Shown: positions 36,675-45,834, numbered from the stretch's first letter. The stretch is DNA of 64,000 nucleotides from JAWKIJ01 sp041394325 (GCA_041394325.1 JAWKIJ010000001.1:2418001-2482000), one strand, 5' to 3'. Notes: generated by a model from the sequence alone, not told the origin. Program-made: numbers and translations.

Positions 36675-38309
36675 GTGATTCGGGTAGCGACACTCGTCGG
36701 CGCAGCGACTTGGCTCGTTGCGGTGGTGTTCGTGGTCGCGCGCCACGGCAAGGCGACGGGAACCGCCAAGACCCGCCTGTTGTGGATCGCGTGGGGTGTG
36801 GTGGTCGCCACGACCGTGGGCATCGCGGGTGCGGTTCTGAGTTCGCTCGTCGACTGGCCGGCCGAGCCCGGGGCCGGCCTTGCTGCGGGCTGCGTGATCC
36901 TTCCGGTGGCGTTCGGACTGTCTCGGTCGAGACCGCTTACCGACAAGGCCGAGTCCGTACTCGTTCACACCCTCGTCATCGCAGGACTCGTCGGTCTGGT
37001 CGGCGCCGTGTACGTGCTGGTCGTGATCGGTCTCGGCAATGTGCCCGAGGGTCACGAGCGCACAACGCTCGCCCTGTCGATGGGGGCTGCGGCGCTCGCC
37101 TGCACGCTCGCCCTTTCCGTACGTCTGCGTCTCGAGGAGTGGGCGAACCAGCGCGTCTACGGCGAGCGGCACTCACCCGAGGAAGCGCTGCGGACCTTCG
37201 GTGGTCGCATGTCGCGTTCGGTCCCTATGGATGAGCTGCTGCTGCAACTCGTCGAGTCGCTGAAGAAGACGATGCGTCTGGGATCGGCCGAGATCTGGAC
37301 GGGTAGTGACGGCCAACTGCAACGGTCGGTGTCGGTGCCCGAGCGCGGTCCAGCCCGGATCGCCCTGCAAGGTGAGGCGCTGTCGGTCGTTGCACGTGCA
37401 CATGCGCAGGGCAACGCCTGGTTGCAGGTGTGGGCACCCGAGTTGCTCGAAGGTCGTGAAGATCGCCTCGTGCGCTCGGTGACGGTCGCACATCTCGGCG
37501 AGGTCCTTGGCCTCATCGTCCTCGAACGCCGAGCCGACGAAGTTCCCTTCACGGAGGAGGAGGACCTCGTCCTGGTCGATCTCGCTCGCCAGGTGGGACT
37601 CGCCCTCCACAACGTGCGTCTCGACTCGGCGCTCCAGGCGTCGCTCGACGAACTTCAGATCCGCAACGAGGAACTCGTGGCCTCCCGGGCCCGCATCGTG
37701 GCCACGGCGGATGAGTCGCGACGCCAGATCGAACGCAACCTCCACGACGGTGCCCAGCAACACCTGGTTGCACTGGCGGTGAAGGTGGGTCTCATCAAGA
37801 CGCTGATGGAAGCAGACCCGGCGACGGCCAAGGGAATGCTCGACGAACTTCGCGAGGATGTGCAGGCAGCCCTCACCGAGCTGCGGGAGTTGGCGCACGG
37901 CATCTTCCCGCCACTGCTACGGGACCGGGGCCTCCCGGAGGCGCTCCAGACCGCGGCCAACCGCGCCGCGCTGCCGACCACGGTCGAGGCCGCCGACGTC
38001 GGCCGCTACGACGCCGACGTGGAGGCGGCGGTGTACTTCTGCTGCCTCGAGGCGATGCAGAACGCGGGCAAGTACGCGGGTGACGACGCCCGGATCACGG
38101 TGGCGGTCGGCAACGGTGACGGGTCACTGTGGTTCGAGGTCGCCGACGATGGTGACGGCTTCGATGTCGGCGCCGCGGGCGACGGGCACGGGTTCGTGAA
38201 CATGCGCGATCGCCTCGGCGCCTTCGGCGGAGACCTGACCGTCACGTCCGCGGCCGGGGCCGGTACCCGAGTGCGAGGCCGCCTCCCTGTGCAGGCTTCC
38301 GGTGAGTGA
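36675..38309 (+). CDS. NarL-type sensor histidine kinase with GAF domain
   Basis: A 544-residue kinase. Four or so membrane helices in the first 150 residues, a GAF-like domain (about 195-325; VVARAHAQGNAWLQVWAPELL, LGLIVLERRADEVPFTEEED), a HisKA_3 phosphoacceptor in RRQIERNLHDGAQQHLVALAVKV, and an ATPase domain with CLEAMQNAGKYAGDD, EVADDGDGFDV and GHGFVNMRDRLGAFGG. It would phosphorylate NarL/LuxR receivers such as 34445 or 25443. GTG 36675; its end overlaps the next gene by eight bases. Confidence 0.85.
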   Translation: MIRVATLVGAATWLVAVVFVVARHGKATGTAKTRLLWIAWGVVVATTVGIAGAVLSSLVDWPAEPGAGLAAGCVILPVAFGLSRSRPLTDKAESVLVHTLVIAGLVGLVGAVYVLVVIGLGNVPEGHERTTLALSMGAAALACTLALSVRLRLEEWANQRVYGERHSPEEALRTFGGRMSRSVPMDELLLQLVESLKKTMRLGSAEIWTGSDGQLQRSVSVPERGPARIALQGEALSVVARAHAQGNAWLQVWAPELLEGREDRLVRSVTVAHLGEVLGLIVLERRADEVPFTEEEDLVLVDLARQVGLALHNVRLDSALQASLDELQIRNEELVASRARIVATADESRRQIERNLHDGAQQHLVALAVKVGLIKTLMEADPATAKGMLDELREDVQAALTELRELAHGIFPPLLRDRGLPEALQTAANRAALPTTVEAADVGRYDADVEAAVYFCCLEAMQNAGKYAGDDARITVAVGNGDGSLWFEVADDGDGFDVGAAGDGHGFVNMRDRLGAFGGDLTVTSAAGAGTRVRGRLPVQASGE

Positions 38310-39721
38310 TCCCGACGTCGTCGTCGTCGGATCGGGCCCGAACGGGCTGGTCGCTGCGGTCACCCTCGCGGCGGCGGGGCGTCGGGTGTTGGTGTTGGAG
38401 GCGGCCGACCACCCGGGAGGCGGTACCCGGTCCGCCGAGCTGACCCTGCCTGGCGTCGTGCACGATGTGTGCTCGGCCATCCACCCCCTGGGTCTGGCGT
38501 CGCCGGCGTTGCGGTCGTTGCCGTTGGCTGGTCACGGGTTGCGTTGGGTGCATCCGGAGGTGCCGCTGGCACACGTGGTCGACGGCGATCGGCCGGCTTT
38601 GCTGCATCGTTCCGTCGACGAGACCGCTGAGGGGCTGGACGGTGACGGACACGCGTGGCGGCAGCTGTTCGGGCCCTTCGTCGAGGCCGGCTTCGACCTC
38701 ACCGACGGCCTTCTGGCGCCGCTCGCGGTGCCGCCCCGACATCCCACCGCGCTCGCCCGCTACGGCCTGAGCGGAGAGCAACCGGCGTCGTGGCTGGGTC
38801 GGCGGTTCACGAAAGACCGCGTGAGTGGACTTTTTCGCGGGTCTCGCCAGCCATTCGATCCTGTCGTTGCGTTCGCCGGTGACCGCGGGATACGGCATCA
38901 TGCTCGGCACTCTCGCCCACCTCGTCGGGTGGCCGATGGCCGAGGGTGGCAGCCAGAGGATCGCCGACTCGCTGGTCGGCCTGCTCGAGGAGAGGGGTGG
39001 CGCCGTGGAGTGTGGCCGCCGTGTCCGGTCGCTTTCCGAGCTCCCGAACGCGGCGACGGTGCTCCTCGACCTCACTCCGCGGCAGGTCGTCGCGGTCGCG
39101 GGTGAGCGGCTTCCCGACCGTTACCGCCGCCGCCTCGAACGGTTTCGGTACGGGCCTGGTGTCCACAAGGTAGACTGGGCGCTGGACGGTCCGATTCAGT
39201 GGACGTCTCCAGAGGTCGAGCGTGCTGCAACGGTGCACATCGGGGGCAGCATGGCCGAGGTGGCCGCGGCCGAGGAGCAGGTGCAGCGCGGCCGGCACCC
39301 CGAGCGGCCGTTCGTGTTGCTGGCCCAGCAGAGCCTCTTCGACGCGACCCGCGTCCCGGCGGGTGTGCAGGCGGCATGGGCGTACTGCCACGTGCCCAAC
39401 GGCTCGACGGTCGACATGACCGAACGCATCGAAGCCCAGATCGAGCGTTTCGCTCCGGGTTTCCGAGACAGGGTCATCGGCCGCCACGTGATGGGTCCTG
39501 CCGCGATGGAGGAGCACGACTCGAACTACATCGGCGGCGACATCAACGGCGGCATCGCGGATCTCCGGCAGTTCGTCGCGCGCCCCACGCTCGGCCTTCA
39601 TCCCTGGCGTACGCCGGTGGAGGGGCTGTACCTGTGTTCGTCATCGACGCCGCCCGGTGGCGGGGTACACGGCATGTGCGGTTGGCATGCGGCACAGGAG
39701 GTGCTGCGGCGCGAGCGGTGA
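38302..39721 (+). CDS. phytoene-dehydrogenase-like FAD oxidoreductase (one frameshift)
   Basis: About 472 residues when repaired. N-terminal FAD motif VVVVGSGPNGLVAAVTLAAAGRRVLVLEA and GGGTRS, as in CrtI/NAD(P)-FAD desaturase-like proteins; C-terminal GLYLCSSSTPPGGGVHGMCGWHAAQEVLRR. The frame breaks at a run of five Ts near 38832; four Ts give VSGLFAGLASHSIL, the family's conserved segment, so an indel error is likely. GTG 38302 overlaps the kinase stop, so it is co-translated with a sensor kinase, an unusual partner. Substrate unknown. Confidence 0.85.
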
Positions 39722-39740
39722 GGTGGCACCCGCATCTCCT

Positions 39741-40142
39741 TCAGCCGCGTGCCGCGTCCCACACCTCGCGCAGCACCTGGGGGCTGAGGTCTTCCTTGTG
39801 CACATAGCGGGCGGCTCCGCAGTCACGGGCGTCGGAGGGCAGCGACTCGGCATCGTAGGTGGAGAGGAGAACCACCACTGTGTCGGCGGCGGTGGCAAGG
39901 ATCCGGCGGGTGGCCTCGATGCCGTTGATCCCCGGCAGGTTGATGTCCATCAGCACCATCGCGGGCCGTGAGGTCGCCGCGGCGTCGACTGCGGCCTCGC
40001 CCGACTCCGCTTCGGCGACGACCTCGAACCCGGGCGCGATCCCGACGACCGTGCGCGCGACCGTCCGAAACGGCGGCTGATCGTCCACGATCAGTACCGA
40101 CACGGTCTCGACGGCGTTGATGATGACCTCCTCGGCCGACAC
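39741..40142 (-). CDS. stand-alone receiver-domain protein (paralogue of 24976-25380)
   Basis: A 133-residue receiver with no output domain: VLIVDDQPPFR, phosphoacceptor in MVLMDINLPGINGIEA, VLLSTYDAESLP, YVHKEDLSPQVL. It is very close to the receiver at 24976-25380 across the full length, so the two arose by duplication. GTG 40142. It is convergent with the flavoprotein gene and divergent from the TetR gene. Confidence 0.85.
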   Translation of the reverse strand: MSAEEVIINAVETVSVLIVDDQPPFRTVARTVVGIAPGFEVVAEAESGEAAVDAAATSRPAMVLMDINLPGINGIEATRRILATAADTVVVLLSTYDAESLPSDARDCGAARYVHKEDLSPQVLREVWDAARG

Positions 40143-40311
40143 GGATCGATCGTCTCACGAAGACGGAGATACGACGAGGGTGAGTGCCCCCGGCGGTGTG
40201 GGGGTGCTAACCCCCCTGATCGGAATGCCGGTGTCCGTGCCGGAGGGAGAGCGGGACCCTGACCCCACGCGCATTTCGGCCAAGCCGCTAGGTGCGAGAG
40301 CTGTCTCGCTT

Positions 40312-40331
40312 GACGAGAGGATACTCTCGTC
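40312..40331. promoter_or_regulatory. operator-like palindrome before the TetR gene
   Basis: GACGAGAG and CTCTCGTC form a perfect 8-bp inverted repeat with a 4-base spacer. A TACTCT (-10-like) lies inside at 40322-40327, giving a start about 11 bases before GTG 40345. The layout fits autorepression by the TetR protein. Confidence 0.65.
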
Positions 40332-40344
40332 TAACAATCAACCC

Positions 40345-40964
40345 GTGGGTTGGCGTGAGCAACAGACCGAGCTGACGCGGCAGCGGATCATCCAGACGTT
40401 CCTCGAGCTGTCGGAGTCGGGCCGGCGCGCCTCGATCGCGGAGGTCGTTCGCCACAGCGGGATCTCATCGGCCACGGTCTTCCGACACTTCGCGAATCGG
40501 GCCGCGCTGGTAACCGCCGCCGCCAACCGCGACGTGACCAAAGGCGTCGAGCCAGACCAGGAGAGCTGGGGTCTCGGCGACTTCTTAGAGCACACCCGCC
40601 AGATCTGGCAGTCCATGGCGGACAACCTCGCTGTGGCACGCGAAGGCACCGTCAGCGACGCCGGCCGGGAGCTCCGAGCGGCCCGCTTCCGGGAGTTCCG
40701 CCCGGTCTGCTCGCCGCGCTGCGTCGCTCCGGGGTCGACGCCTCCCGGATCGACTCGCTTGCGGCGACGATCTGCGTGCTCGCCTCCGCACCCGCGTTCC
40801 TCGACCTCCACGACCGTCAGGGGCTGAGCGTCGATGAGGCGGTCGCTGTCGTCTTCGAGGCGATCGAGAGCCTCGTCGCGGCCGCGGGCGGACGGCCCCT
40901 CCGATTCAGCGCCGAAACCAACGACTCACCCGATGAGGGAGTAGCCAATGACCACCACGATTGA
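40345..40964 (+). CDS. TetR-family regulator (one frameshift)
   Basis: About 206 residues once repaired. N-terminal HTH: RQRIIQTFLELSESG, RASIAEVVRHSGISSATVFRHFANRAALVTAAA, typical of TetR with SATVFRHF in the recognition helix. The ligand domain follows; near 40700 a CCC run needs a fourth C to read RPGLLAALRRSGVDASRIDSLAAT. It starts at GTG 40345 just after a palindrome and overlaps the next gene by 17 bases, so it probably controls the three-gene operon ending at 43524. Confidence 0.8.
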
Positions 40965-42573
40965 GACACTCGACTGGGCGCCGCCCGGGCCGGGGAGCTG
41001 GACGCTCCTCGCGGACCACTACCCCCGCGCCGTCACGCCCACAGCCGCTGCACTGCTTCCGGTGTGGTCCGAGGTGACGACCCAGTACATGACGCGGATC
41101 GGGATGCCGATCAAGTCGATGACGATGGCCGCGGTGAACGGGCTACCCTACATGTCGGTCGACGCTGGCGGCGGCAGTCGCACACCCCCGCCGTGGTTGA
41201 TGCGGCTCTTGGCGGCAGTCGTGCCGTCGCTGCGGCGCGCCGAGAAGCAGCTCGCAACCCACATCGAGCAGCGCCCCTGGCGCGGTGCCATCACGAACTG
41301 GTTCGAACGGGATCGGGCCGCCGCCGTCAGGCGCCTCGCCGAGCTCACGGCGATCGATCCGCTCACTCTCGGCGCCGGCGAGCTGGCCGACCATCTCACC
41401 GTCGTCCGCTCCGAACTCGAGGCATCGGTGCGTCAGCACCTCGCCATGCACGAGTTCGACACGATGCCCGTCGGGCTGTTCGTGGTGCGCGCCCAACGTT
41501 GGGGCCTGACCCGCGACGACGCCCTCTCCCTCGTCGCGGGCGAGTCCCCTGCCAGCGCAGGCGAAAGCGAGGAGCTCGACGCACTTCAAGCCGCGGTGGC
41601 CGGAGCGACTGTCACCTCCATCGCCGAGATCCGGGCGTTGAGTCCCGCCGCGTCCGCCGCGCTCGACGACTTCCTGACGATTCACGGGTGGCGAGTGCTC
41701 GACGGCTACGACGTCGACGGCAAGACGTTGGCCGAGTCGCCCGAGCTTGTCGTGCGGCTCGCGAACCGTCCGCCCCGTCCGCGGCGCTCCGATGAGCTGG
41801 CCGATGCCGTCGAATCCGCCCGCAAGCGCATCTCCCCTGAACACCGCGCCGAGTTCGACGAGCTGCTCCATGACGCCCGCCGGGTGTGCGGACTTCGCGA
41901 CGACAACAGCGGGATCCTCCTCACCTGGCCGGTCGGGCTGATGCGACGCGCCATGCTGGCAGCAGGGCACGCTCTGGGCCTGGGCGATCCCGACCTCGCC
42001 GTCGAGGCGTCGGCGGACGAGCTCGAAACCGCGTTGCGGGGAGGAACTCCCCCCTCCTCGGCCGAGCTGGCAGACCGCGCTGCTCGGCGGAGGTCGGTGC
42101 TTGCCGCCGACGCACCCCGAACCCTCGGGCCGCCGGAGCCGCCTCCGCCGGAGGGCCTGTCGGGAGCGCTCGGCGAGGTGATGTCCCTCTTCGATCTGTT
42201 CGCCTACGGGGAGCCGACGCCCGACCGGCCGCCGTTGACCGGTTTCGGGATCGGCGATCGCGCCTACGAAGGCCGGGTGCGTCGCGTGCTCGGAGCCGAC
42301 GCCACCGCAGGGGACTTCGAGCCCGGCGAGGTCCTGGTAGCGCCGATGACCTCGCCTTCCTACAACGTGCTGCTGTCGCTCGCCGGCGCACTCGTGACCG
42401 AGGAAGGTGGCGCGATCAGCCACGCCGCGATCATGGCGCGGGAGCTGGGACTGCCCGCTGTGATCGGCTGCCCGTCCGCGACGAATGAGCTCGCCGACGG
42501 CGACGTGGTCCGTGTCGACCCGACGGCCGGACGAGTCACCGTGGTGACCAGCACAGATCGGGGGATCCGATGA
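40948..42573 (+). CDS. stand-alone PEP-utilizing mobile-domain protein
   Basis: A 541-residue protein. The last 100 residues are the swivelling phosphohistidine domain of PEP synthase/PPDK/rifampin phosphotransferase: GEVLVAPMTSPSYNVLLSLAGALVTEEGGAISHAAIMARELGLPAVIG, with the catalytic His in ISHAAI. The first 430 residues are helical (WFERDRAAAVRRLAELTAID, QHLAMHEFDTMPVGLFVVRA), like the linker of Rph-type enzymes. No ATP-grasp domain exists in the protein or its neighbours, so it cannot make phosphohistidine from ATP alone; another protein must supply it, or it acts differently. Overlaps both flanking genes. Confidence 0.75.
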   Translation: MTTTIETLDWAPPGPGSWTLLADHYPRAVTPTAAALLPVWSEVTTQYMTRIGMPIKSMTMAAVNGLPYMSVDAGGGSRTPPPWLMRLLAAVVPSLRRAEKQLATHIEQRPWRGAITNWFERDRAAAVRRLAELTAIDPLTLGAGELADHLTVVRSELEASVRQHLAMHEFDTMPVGLFVVRAQRWGLTRDDALSLVAGESPASAGESEELDALQAAVAGATVTSIAEIRALSPAASAALDDFLTIHGWRVLDGYDVDGKTLAESPELVVRLANRPPRPRRSDELADAVESARKRISPEHRAEFDELLHDARRVCGLRDDNSGILLTWPVGLMRRAMLAAGHALGLGDPDLAVEASADELETALRGGTPPSSAELADRAARRRSVLAADAPRTLGPPEPPPPEGLSGALGEVMSLFDLFAYGEPTPDRPPLTGFGIGDRAYEGRVRRVLGADATAGDFEPGEVLVAPMTSPSYNVLLSLAGALVTEEGGAISHAAIMARELGLPAVIGCPSATNELADGDVVRVDPTAGRVTVVTSTDRGIR

Positions 42574-43524
42574 GCACGCAATGGCCCGCCGAGGCGACCG
42601 ACATCATCGGCGGCGACCTGCTCGCCTGCTTCGCCACCACCACCCCGATGGGCGGCGCCACGCTCGTTCCGGTCTGTCCGTTCGGCATGCACGACGCTGC
42701 TCAGGGCACGCTCACATTCGGCTCACCCGTCGCGTTGTGCGGGAAGCTCGCCCGGCTCGTCAACAACCCGCGATGTGCCTTGGCGTTCTTCTCGCGTGAC
42801 CACGGGCTGGGCTCGACGCCGGGGTTCGTGCTCGTCCAAGGCAACGTCGAGCTCCACCGCGAGGCAAACCCCGAGTTCATCGACGAGATGCACGCGGCGT
42901 GGCCGAGGTTCCTGCCGCCCATCCCCGAGTCCGGGTGGAAGCGCCGAGCGGGCCGTGCCTACTACGACTGGCGTCCCCGTTCGCATCCACGTGGAACGCC
43001 TGACCTATTGGGCGTCACCGTCCGCGACGGGCGACGCCACCGTGGCCGGCGCGGCACGGCCGACGACCGACCCACCTGCTCAGAATCGCCCGGCGAAGGG
43101 CACGTCGACCCGCGTTCGCGCCTCCAAGTGGCGCAAGCCGTTCGAGCGCAGCCCCCATCGGCTGATCGGCTACGTCGGGGCCGACGGATATCCGGTCGTC
43201 GTGCCGGTCGACGCGACCGCAACCGACCAGGGTCTGGAGGTCGCCCACCCCGATCTGCCCGCCGGCGGACGGCGCGCCGGCTACTTCGGCTTCTGGTTCG
43301 AACGGCAATTCGCCGGTCAAGGCGGCCTGCTCACGACCGGCTGGCTCGACGGGAGCGGCGACGGTCGCGGGACCTACGCCATCCACACCCGCACGGCGTT
43401 CGACCTGCCCCGCTCGCTCATCTCTCCGAAGACCCTCGTTCCGCTCGGATGCGGTTTCGAGCACCGCCAGGCCCAACGCAAGGGCCTCGTCACCGGCGGG
43501 GTCTGGTTGGGAGGACCACCCTGA
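42570..43524 (+). CDS. pyridoxamine-phosphate-oxidase-like flavin split-barrel protein (one frameshift)
   Basis: About 317 residues when repaired. Start ATDIIGGDLLACFATTTPMGGATLVPVCPFGMHD, ALCGKLARLVNNPRCALAFFSRDHG and GFVLVQGNVELHREAN are typical of FMN/F420-binding split barrels; a second half (LIGYVGADGYPVVVPVDATA, HPDLPAGGRRAGYFGFWFERQ) looks like another such barrel. Near 42975 a CCCC run should be CCC to read DWRPVRIHVERLTYW. ATG 42570 overlaps the upstream stop by four bases (ATGA). Likely a reductase or cofactor-binding partner of the PEP mobile-domain protein; reaction unknown. Confidence 0.75.
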
Positions 43525-43535
43525 TCGGATCGAAC

Positions 43536-43860
43536 GGCCACTCCCCCGTCATCGCCGGTTCGCTGAGCACGGTCGACCCACGTGATGGTCGCTTCGCCGG
43601 GACGCCAGCGGACCTGGACGTGGCCGCCGACGAGTCCGGGTTGGACCGAGTAGCGGTTCCCCCACAACGACACCATCGCGTTCGCAGCGCCGGTCCTCAC
43701 CTCGACGACCTCGACCGGAGACGGAAAGTCCAGACCCTGAGGGTCCGGGAGTCCGGGATGTCTCGCGACATCACAGTCGTGTCGGAGGGGCGAGTGGAAC
43801 CATCTCCCCACGTGCTCTGGGAGCAGGTCGGTCGCCGCCGGTCCGTGACCGACCATCAAG
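43536..43860 (-). pseudogene. IS21-type transposase (IstA) C-terminal remnant
   Basis: A frame containing SLWGNRYSVQPGLVGGHVQVRW and GEATITWVDRAQ, the beta-barrel end of IS21 IstA transposases (usual form VSVxGNRYSVP.LVG..V.V). The catalytic DDE core and IstB are absent and no start codon fits, so only the tail remains. It lies between the split-barrel gene and a toxin gene and marks past insertion in this accessory stretch. Confidence 0.6.
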
Positions 43861-44378
43861 CGAGGGACCGAAGCGTGGCTTCGATCTCGCTGGTCAGCAG
43901 GTACAGGTCGGGGTTGCCTGGATCTGTGGGATCGAGCGGGTTGAAGCCAAGGCGCTCCCACCACGAGCGCGCCGCCTGATCGATAGCGCTCACGACGACA
44001 GCTCGACCCGCGGCCCGTTCACTGAGATCGACGGCGGTGGCCAAGACGTGGGCGACCAGAGCCGTCCCGATGCCGAGCCCGGTGTGGGATCGATCGACGG
44101 CGAGGCGGCCGATCGACAGGGCGGGCGCTGGAATCGGGGGCGTGCTTGGGCACCGCCGATGGCGCGTCTCCGCGATCGATGCTGGTCATGGCGAGGCGCA
44201 CATGGGCGACGACCACCGAGTCAGCCGTGGTGATCACCCGGGTCGCCGCGGTGCTACTCCGACGGTTCTGGCTCGAGTATCGCCGGAGCCACTCGCTGAA
44301 ATCCGGCGCCCCGGAGTCGAACGTCGAGCGGTCGTGGAACTCGGGATCGAGCGGCTCGGGGCGGCGGAGCTCAGTCAA
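43856..44378 (-). CDS. GNAT acetyltransferase toxin-like protein (one frameshift)
   Basis: About 174 residues once repaired, similar to TacT-type toxins that acetylate aminoacyl-tRNA: FDSGAPDFSEWLRRYSSQNR at the start, LSIGRLAVDRSHTGLGIGTALVAHVL (acetyl-CoA loop) in the middle, and AARSWWERLGFNPLDP near the end. Near 44130 five Cs should be four to join the halves. TTG 44378 overlaps the end of an antitoxin-like fragment by eight bases, the usual operon layout. Confidence 0.7.
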
Positions 44379-44475
44379 TCCACCGGAACTTCTTGGACCG
44401 CGCCAGCGCCGACACGAGACGTTCGTTCACGGTCGCCGGCGCGTCGAACGCCGCGTCGATGCGGCCACCAGGAGG
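44371..44475 (-). pseudogene. C-terminal remnant of a TacA/DUF1778-like antitoxin
   Basis: The last 33 residues before a TGA at 44371 (FDAPATVNERLVSALARSKKFRW) look like the toxin-binding tail of DUF1778 antitoxins. The ribbon-helix-helix N-terminus cannot be found between here and the higA stop at 44559, so the gene appears truncated. Confidence 0.35.
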
Positions 44476-44558
44476 GCGTCTCCAACCGGCCCCCGGGACT
44501 CGTTCATACCCGCCGCCATCGATGACTGGGGCCGATCGTCGGGTTCTTCTCGAGGTAG

Positions 44559-44879
44559 TCAGGCGACCTGGACTGCGTCTTTGAGCTTGGCGGGGACGGA
44601 CTCGGGGAACGACACCACGAGGTGGCGGTCGAGGGCGGTGGCGACGCGAGCGAGGGTGTCGATGCGGTTGCGTGCTCCGCCGCCCTCTTCGAGGCGGGAG
44701 ATCACCGATTGGGTCGTGCCCATACGCTCGGCGAGTTCGCGCTGGCTGAGGCCGGCTTCGGTTCGCAGGTCGTAGATGAGCTGGCCGAGCGCAAGGTCCT
44801 GCTCGATCCCGGCGCGGGTCTCGGCATCGGGTCCGGGGCGCTTCCGCTTGACATCGTCCCAGCGGGAGTAGTTGGCCAT
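44559..44879 (-). CDS. higA: HigA-type XRE antitoxin
   Basis: A 106-residue DNA-binding antitoxin. Helix-turn-helix LIYDLRTEAGLSQRELAERMGTTQSVISRLEEGGG, then IDTLARVATALDRHLVVSF. ATG 44879 has AAGGAGA eight bases upstream, better than any upstream start. The toxin gene precedes it by 11 bases, the order toxin then antitoxin that defines HigBA. It should repress its own operon, perhaps at the 20-bp inverted repeat at 45228-45273. Confidence 0.85.
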   Translation of the reverse strand: MANYSRWDDVKRKRPGPDAETRAGIEQDLALGQLIYDLRTEAGLSQRELAERMGTTQSVISRLEEGGGARNRIDTLARVATALDRHLVVSFPESVPAKLKDAVQVA

Positions 44880-44890
44880 CGTCGTCTCCT

Positions 44891-45214
44891 TCATGGGTAC
44901 CGCTCGGCGCACTCGGCAGCGGCCTTGCGAGCCCTCGTGATCTCGTTGCGTTCGTTGTTGCGTTGCTTGCGGAAGGTCGTGAGCAGGATGACTCGACCGT
45001 CCTTGGTGAACCGGTAGGTGATCCTCCGCGCCGTGGATCCGAGCGTGAAGCGCAGCTCGAACAGCCCATCGCCGAGGCGCTTCGAAAGCGGCATACGCGC
45101 CGCAGGCCCGAGCGTGGCGAGTCGGTCGATCACCACAAGCGTCCGAGACCGCTCGGTCTCGTCAAGGGTGTCGATCCACTCGACGATCTCGTCGTGGAGC
45201 CCCACCTCGACCAC
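44891..45214 (-). CDS. higB: HigB/RelE-type toxin (phage Gp49-like)
   Basis: A 107-residue toxin of the phage-derived Gp49/HigB family, an mRNA interferase in known members: VEWIDTLDETERSRTLVVIDRLATLG, LGDGLFELRFTLGSTARRITYRFTKDGRVILLTTFRKQ. The basic FRKQ end and the RFT/YRF core are typical. GTG 45214 has TAGTGT at -12 to -7, so a leaderless mRNA is likely. Confidence 0.85.
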   Translation of the reverse strand: MVEVGLHDEIVEWIDTLDETERSRTLVVIDRLATLGPAARMPLSKRLGDGLFELRFTLGSTARRITYRFTKDGRVILLTTFRKQRNNERNEITRARKAAAECAERYP

Positions 45215-45227
45215 ACGCCGACACTAT

Positions 45228-45273
45228 CGCATCAATACGATGATCGCACAAGAGCGATCATCGTATTGATGCG
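45228..45273. promoter_or_regulatory. perfect 20-bp inverted repeat upstream of higBA
   Basis: Arms 45228-45247 (CGCATCAATACGATGATCGC) and 45254-45273 are exact complements around a 6-base spacer. The repeat ends two bases before the higB -10, so a bound protein would block transcription. HigA is the obvious candidate. Confidence 0.7.
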
Positions 45274-45330
45274 TCGGTCCGTGAGGCGGCTAGGAGGCCG
45301 TGAGCAATCGGCGTCCGCTCAACGTGGCCT

Positions 45331-45369
45331 TCTCCGAAGTCGGGCTGAAACCGCCACCCGACTCGGAGA
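45331..45369. repeat. hairpin next to the orphan att copy
   Basis: TCTCCGAAGTCGGG and CCCGACTCGGAGA pair with one bulged base over a 12-base loop, ending seven bases before the tRNA-Leu fragment. It may be a terminator or a leftover of integration. Confidence 0.45.
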
Positions 45370-45375
45370 TTGATC

Positions 45376-45397
45376 GTGTCGGAGGGGGGACTTGAAC
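45376..45397. other. distal attachment site (copy of tRNA-Leu 3' end)
   Basis: Twenty-two bases identical to 48903-48924, the T-arm and acceptor 3' part of the tRNA-Leu gene (shared core TGTCGGAGGGGGGACTTGAA). The match stops at both ends, and the tRNA orientation places the element between the copies, as for integrase-mediated insertion. Genes between: 45900-48737. Confidence 0.75.
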
Positions 45398-45834
45398 GCC
45401 GCAGTTTCGGGTGACAACCCGTACCAATGTGGCCCTATCCGTGCAGGTCAGAGCCGGTTTTCGTCAGGGGGTCGTACCAGCCCGTACCTCTGAGAACCGC
45501 CCCTTGTCATCTCGTTTGATGACAAGCCTGATGACAGCCGCCGAGGTGTGTCGGAGGTCGGAGCCGGCCATCACGGACGACACGGCGACCGTGAACCGCC
45601 GCGGGTTGCGTGACTGCTCGTGTTATTGGGTGACCAGGTTGTTCACCTTGCCGTCGGGGGCGAATGTCGGAGTGGAGACTGCAGCACTCACCAACGACAC
45701 GGCCGGGTCCACCCGAGACCCTGCGGAGGCGCCGTTCTCCGCCAGGGCGCCGGCCCCATCGGGACTCGATGTCATCACGATGTCATCACCCGCCAGGTCG
45801 TGCTCTGTCACCCCGAAGCCCGTCTCGTCGGCGC
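45398..45834. other. gene-free left end of the island
   Basis: I see no supported gene here. GATGACAAG occurs at 45518-45526, in inverted form at 45503-45511, and as GATGACAG at 45530-45537; related GATGACAAA and AATGACAAG lie near the other end at 48815 and 48826. Such spaced repeats at both ends resemble integrase arm-binding sites. Confidence 0.4.

Noticed and set aside
45376..45397. Second tRNA-Leu gene
   Set aside because: Only the T-arm and acceptor 3' part is present; no anticodon or D arm follows.
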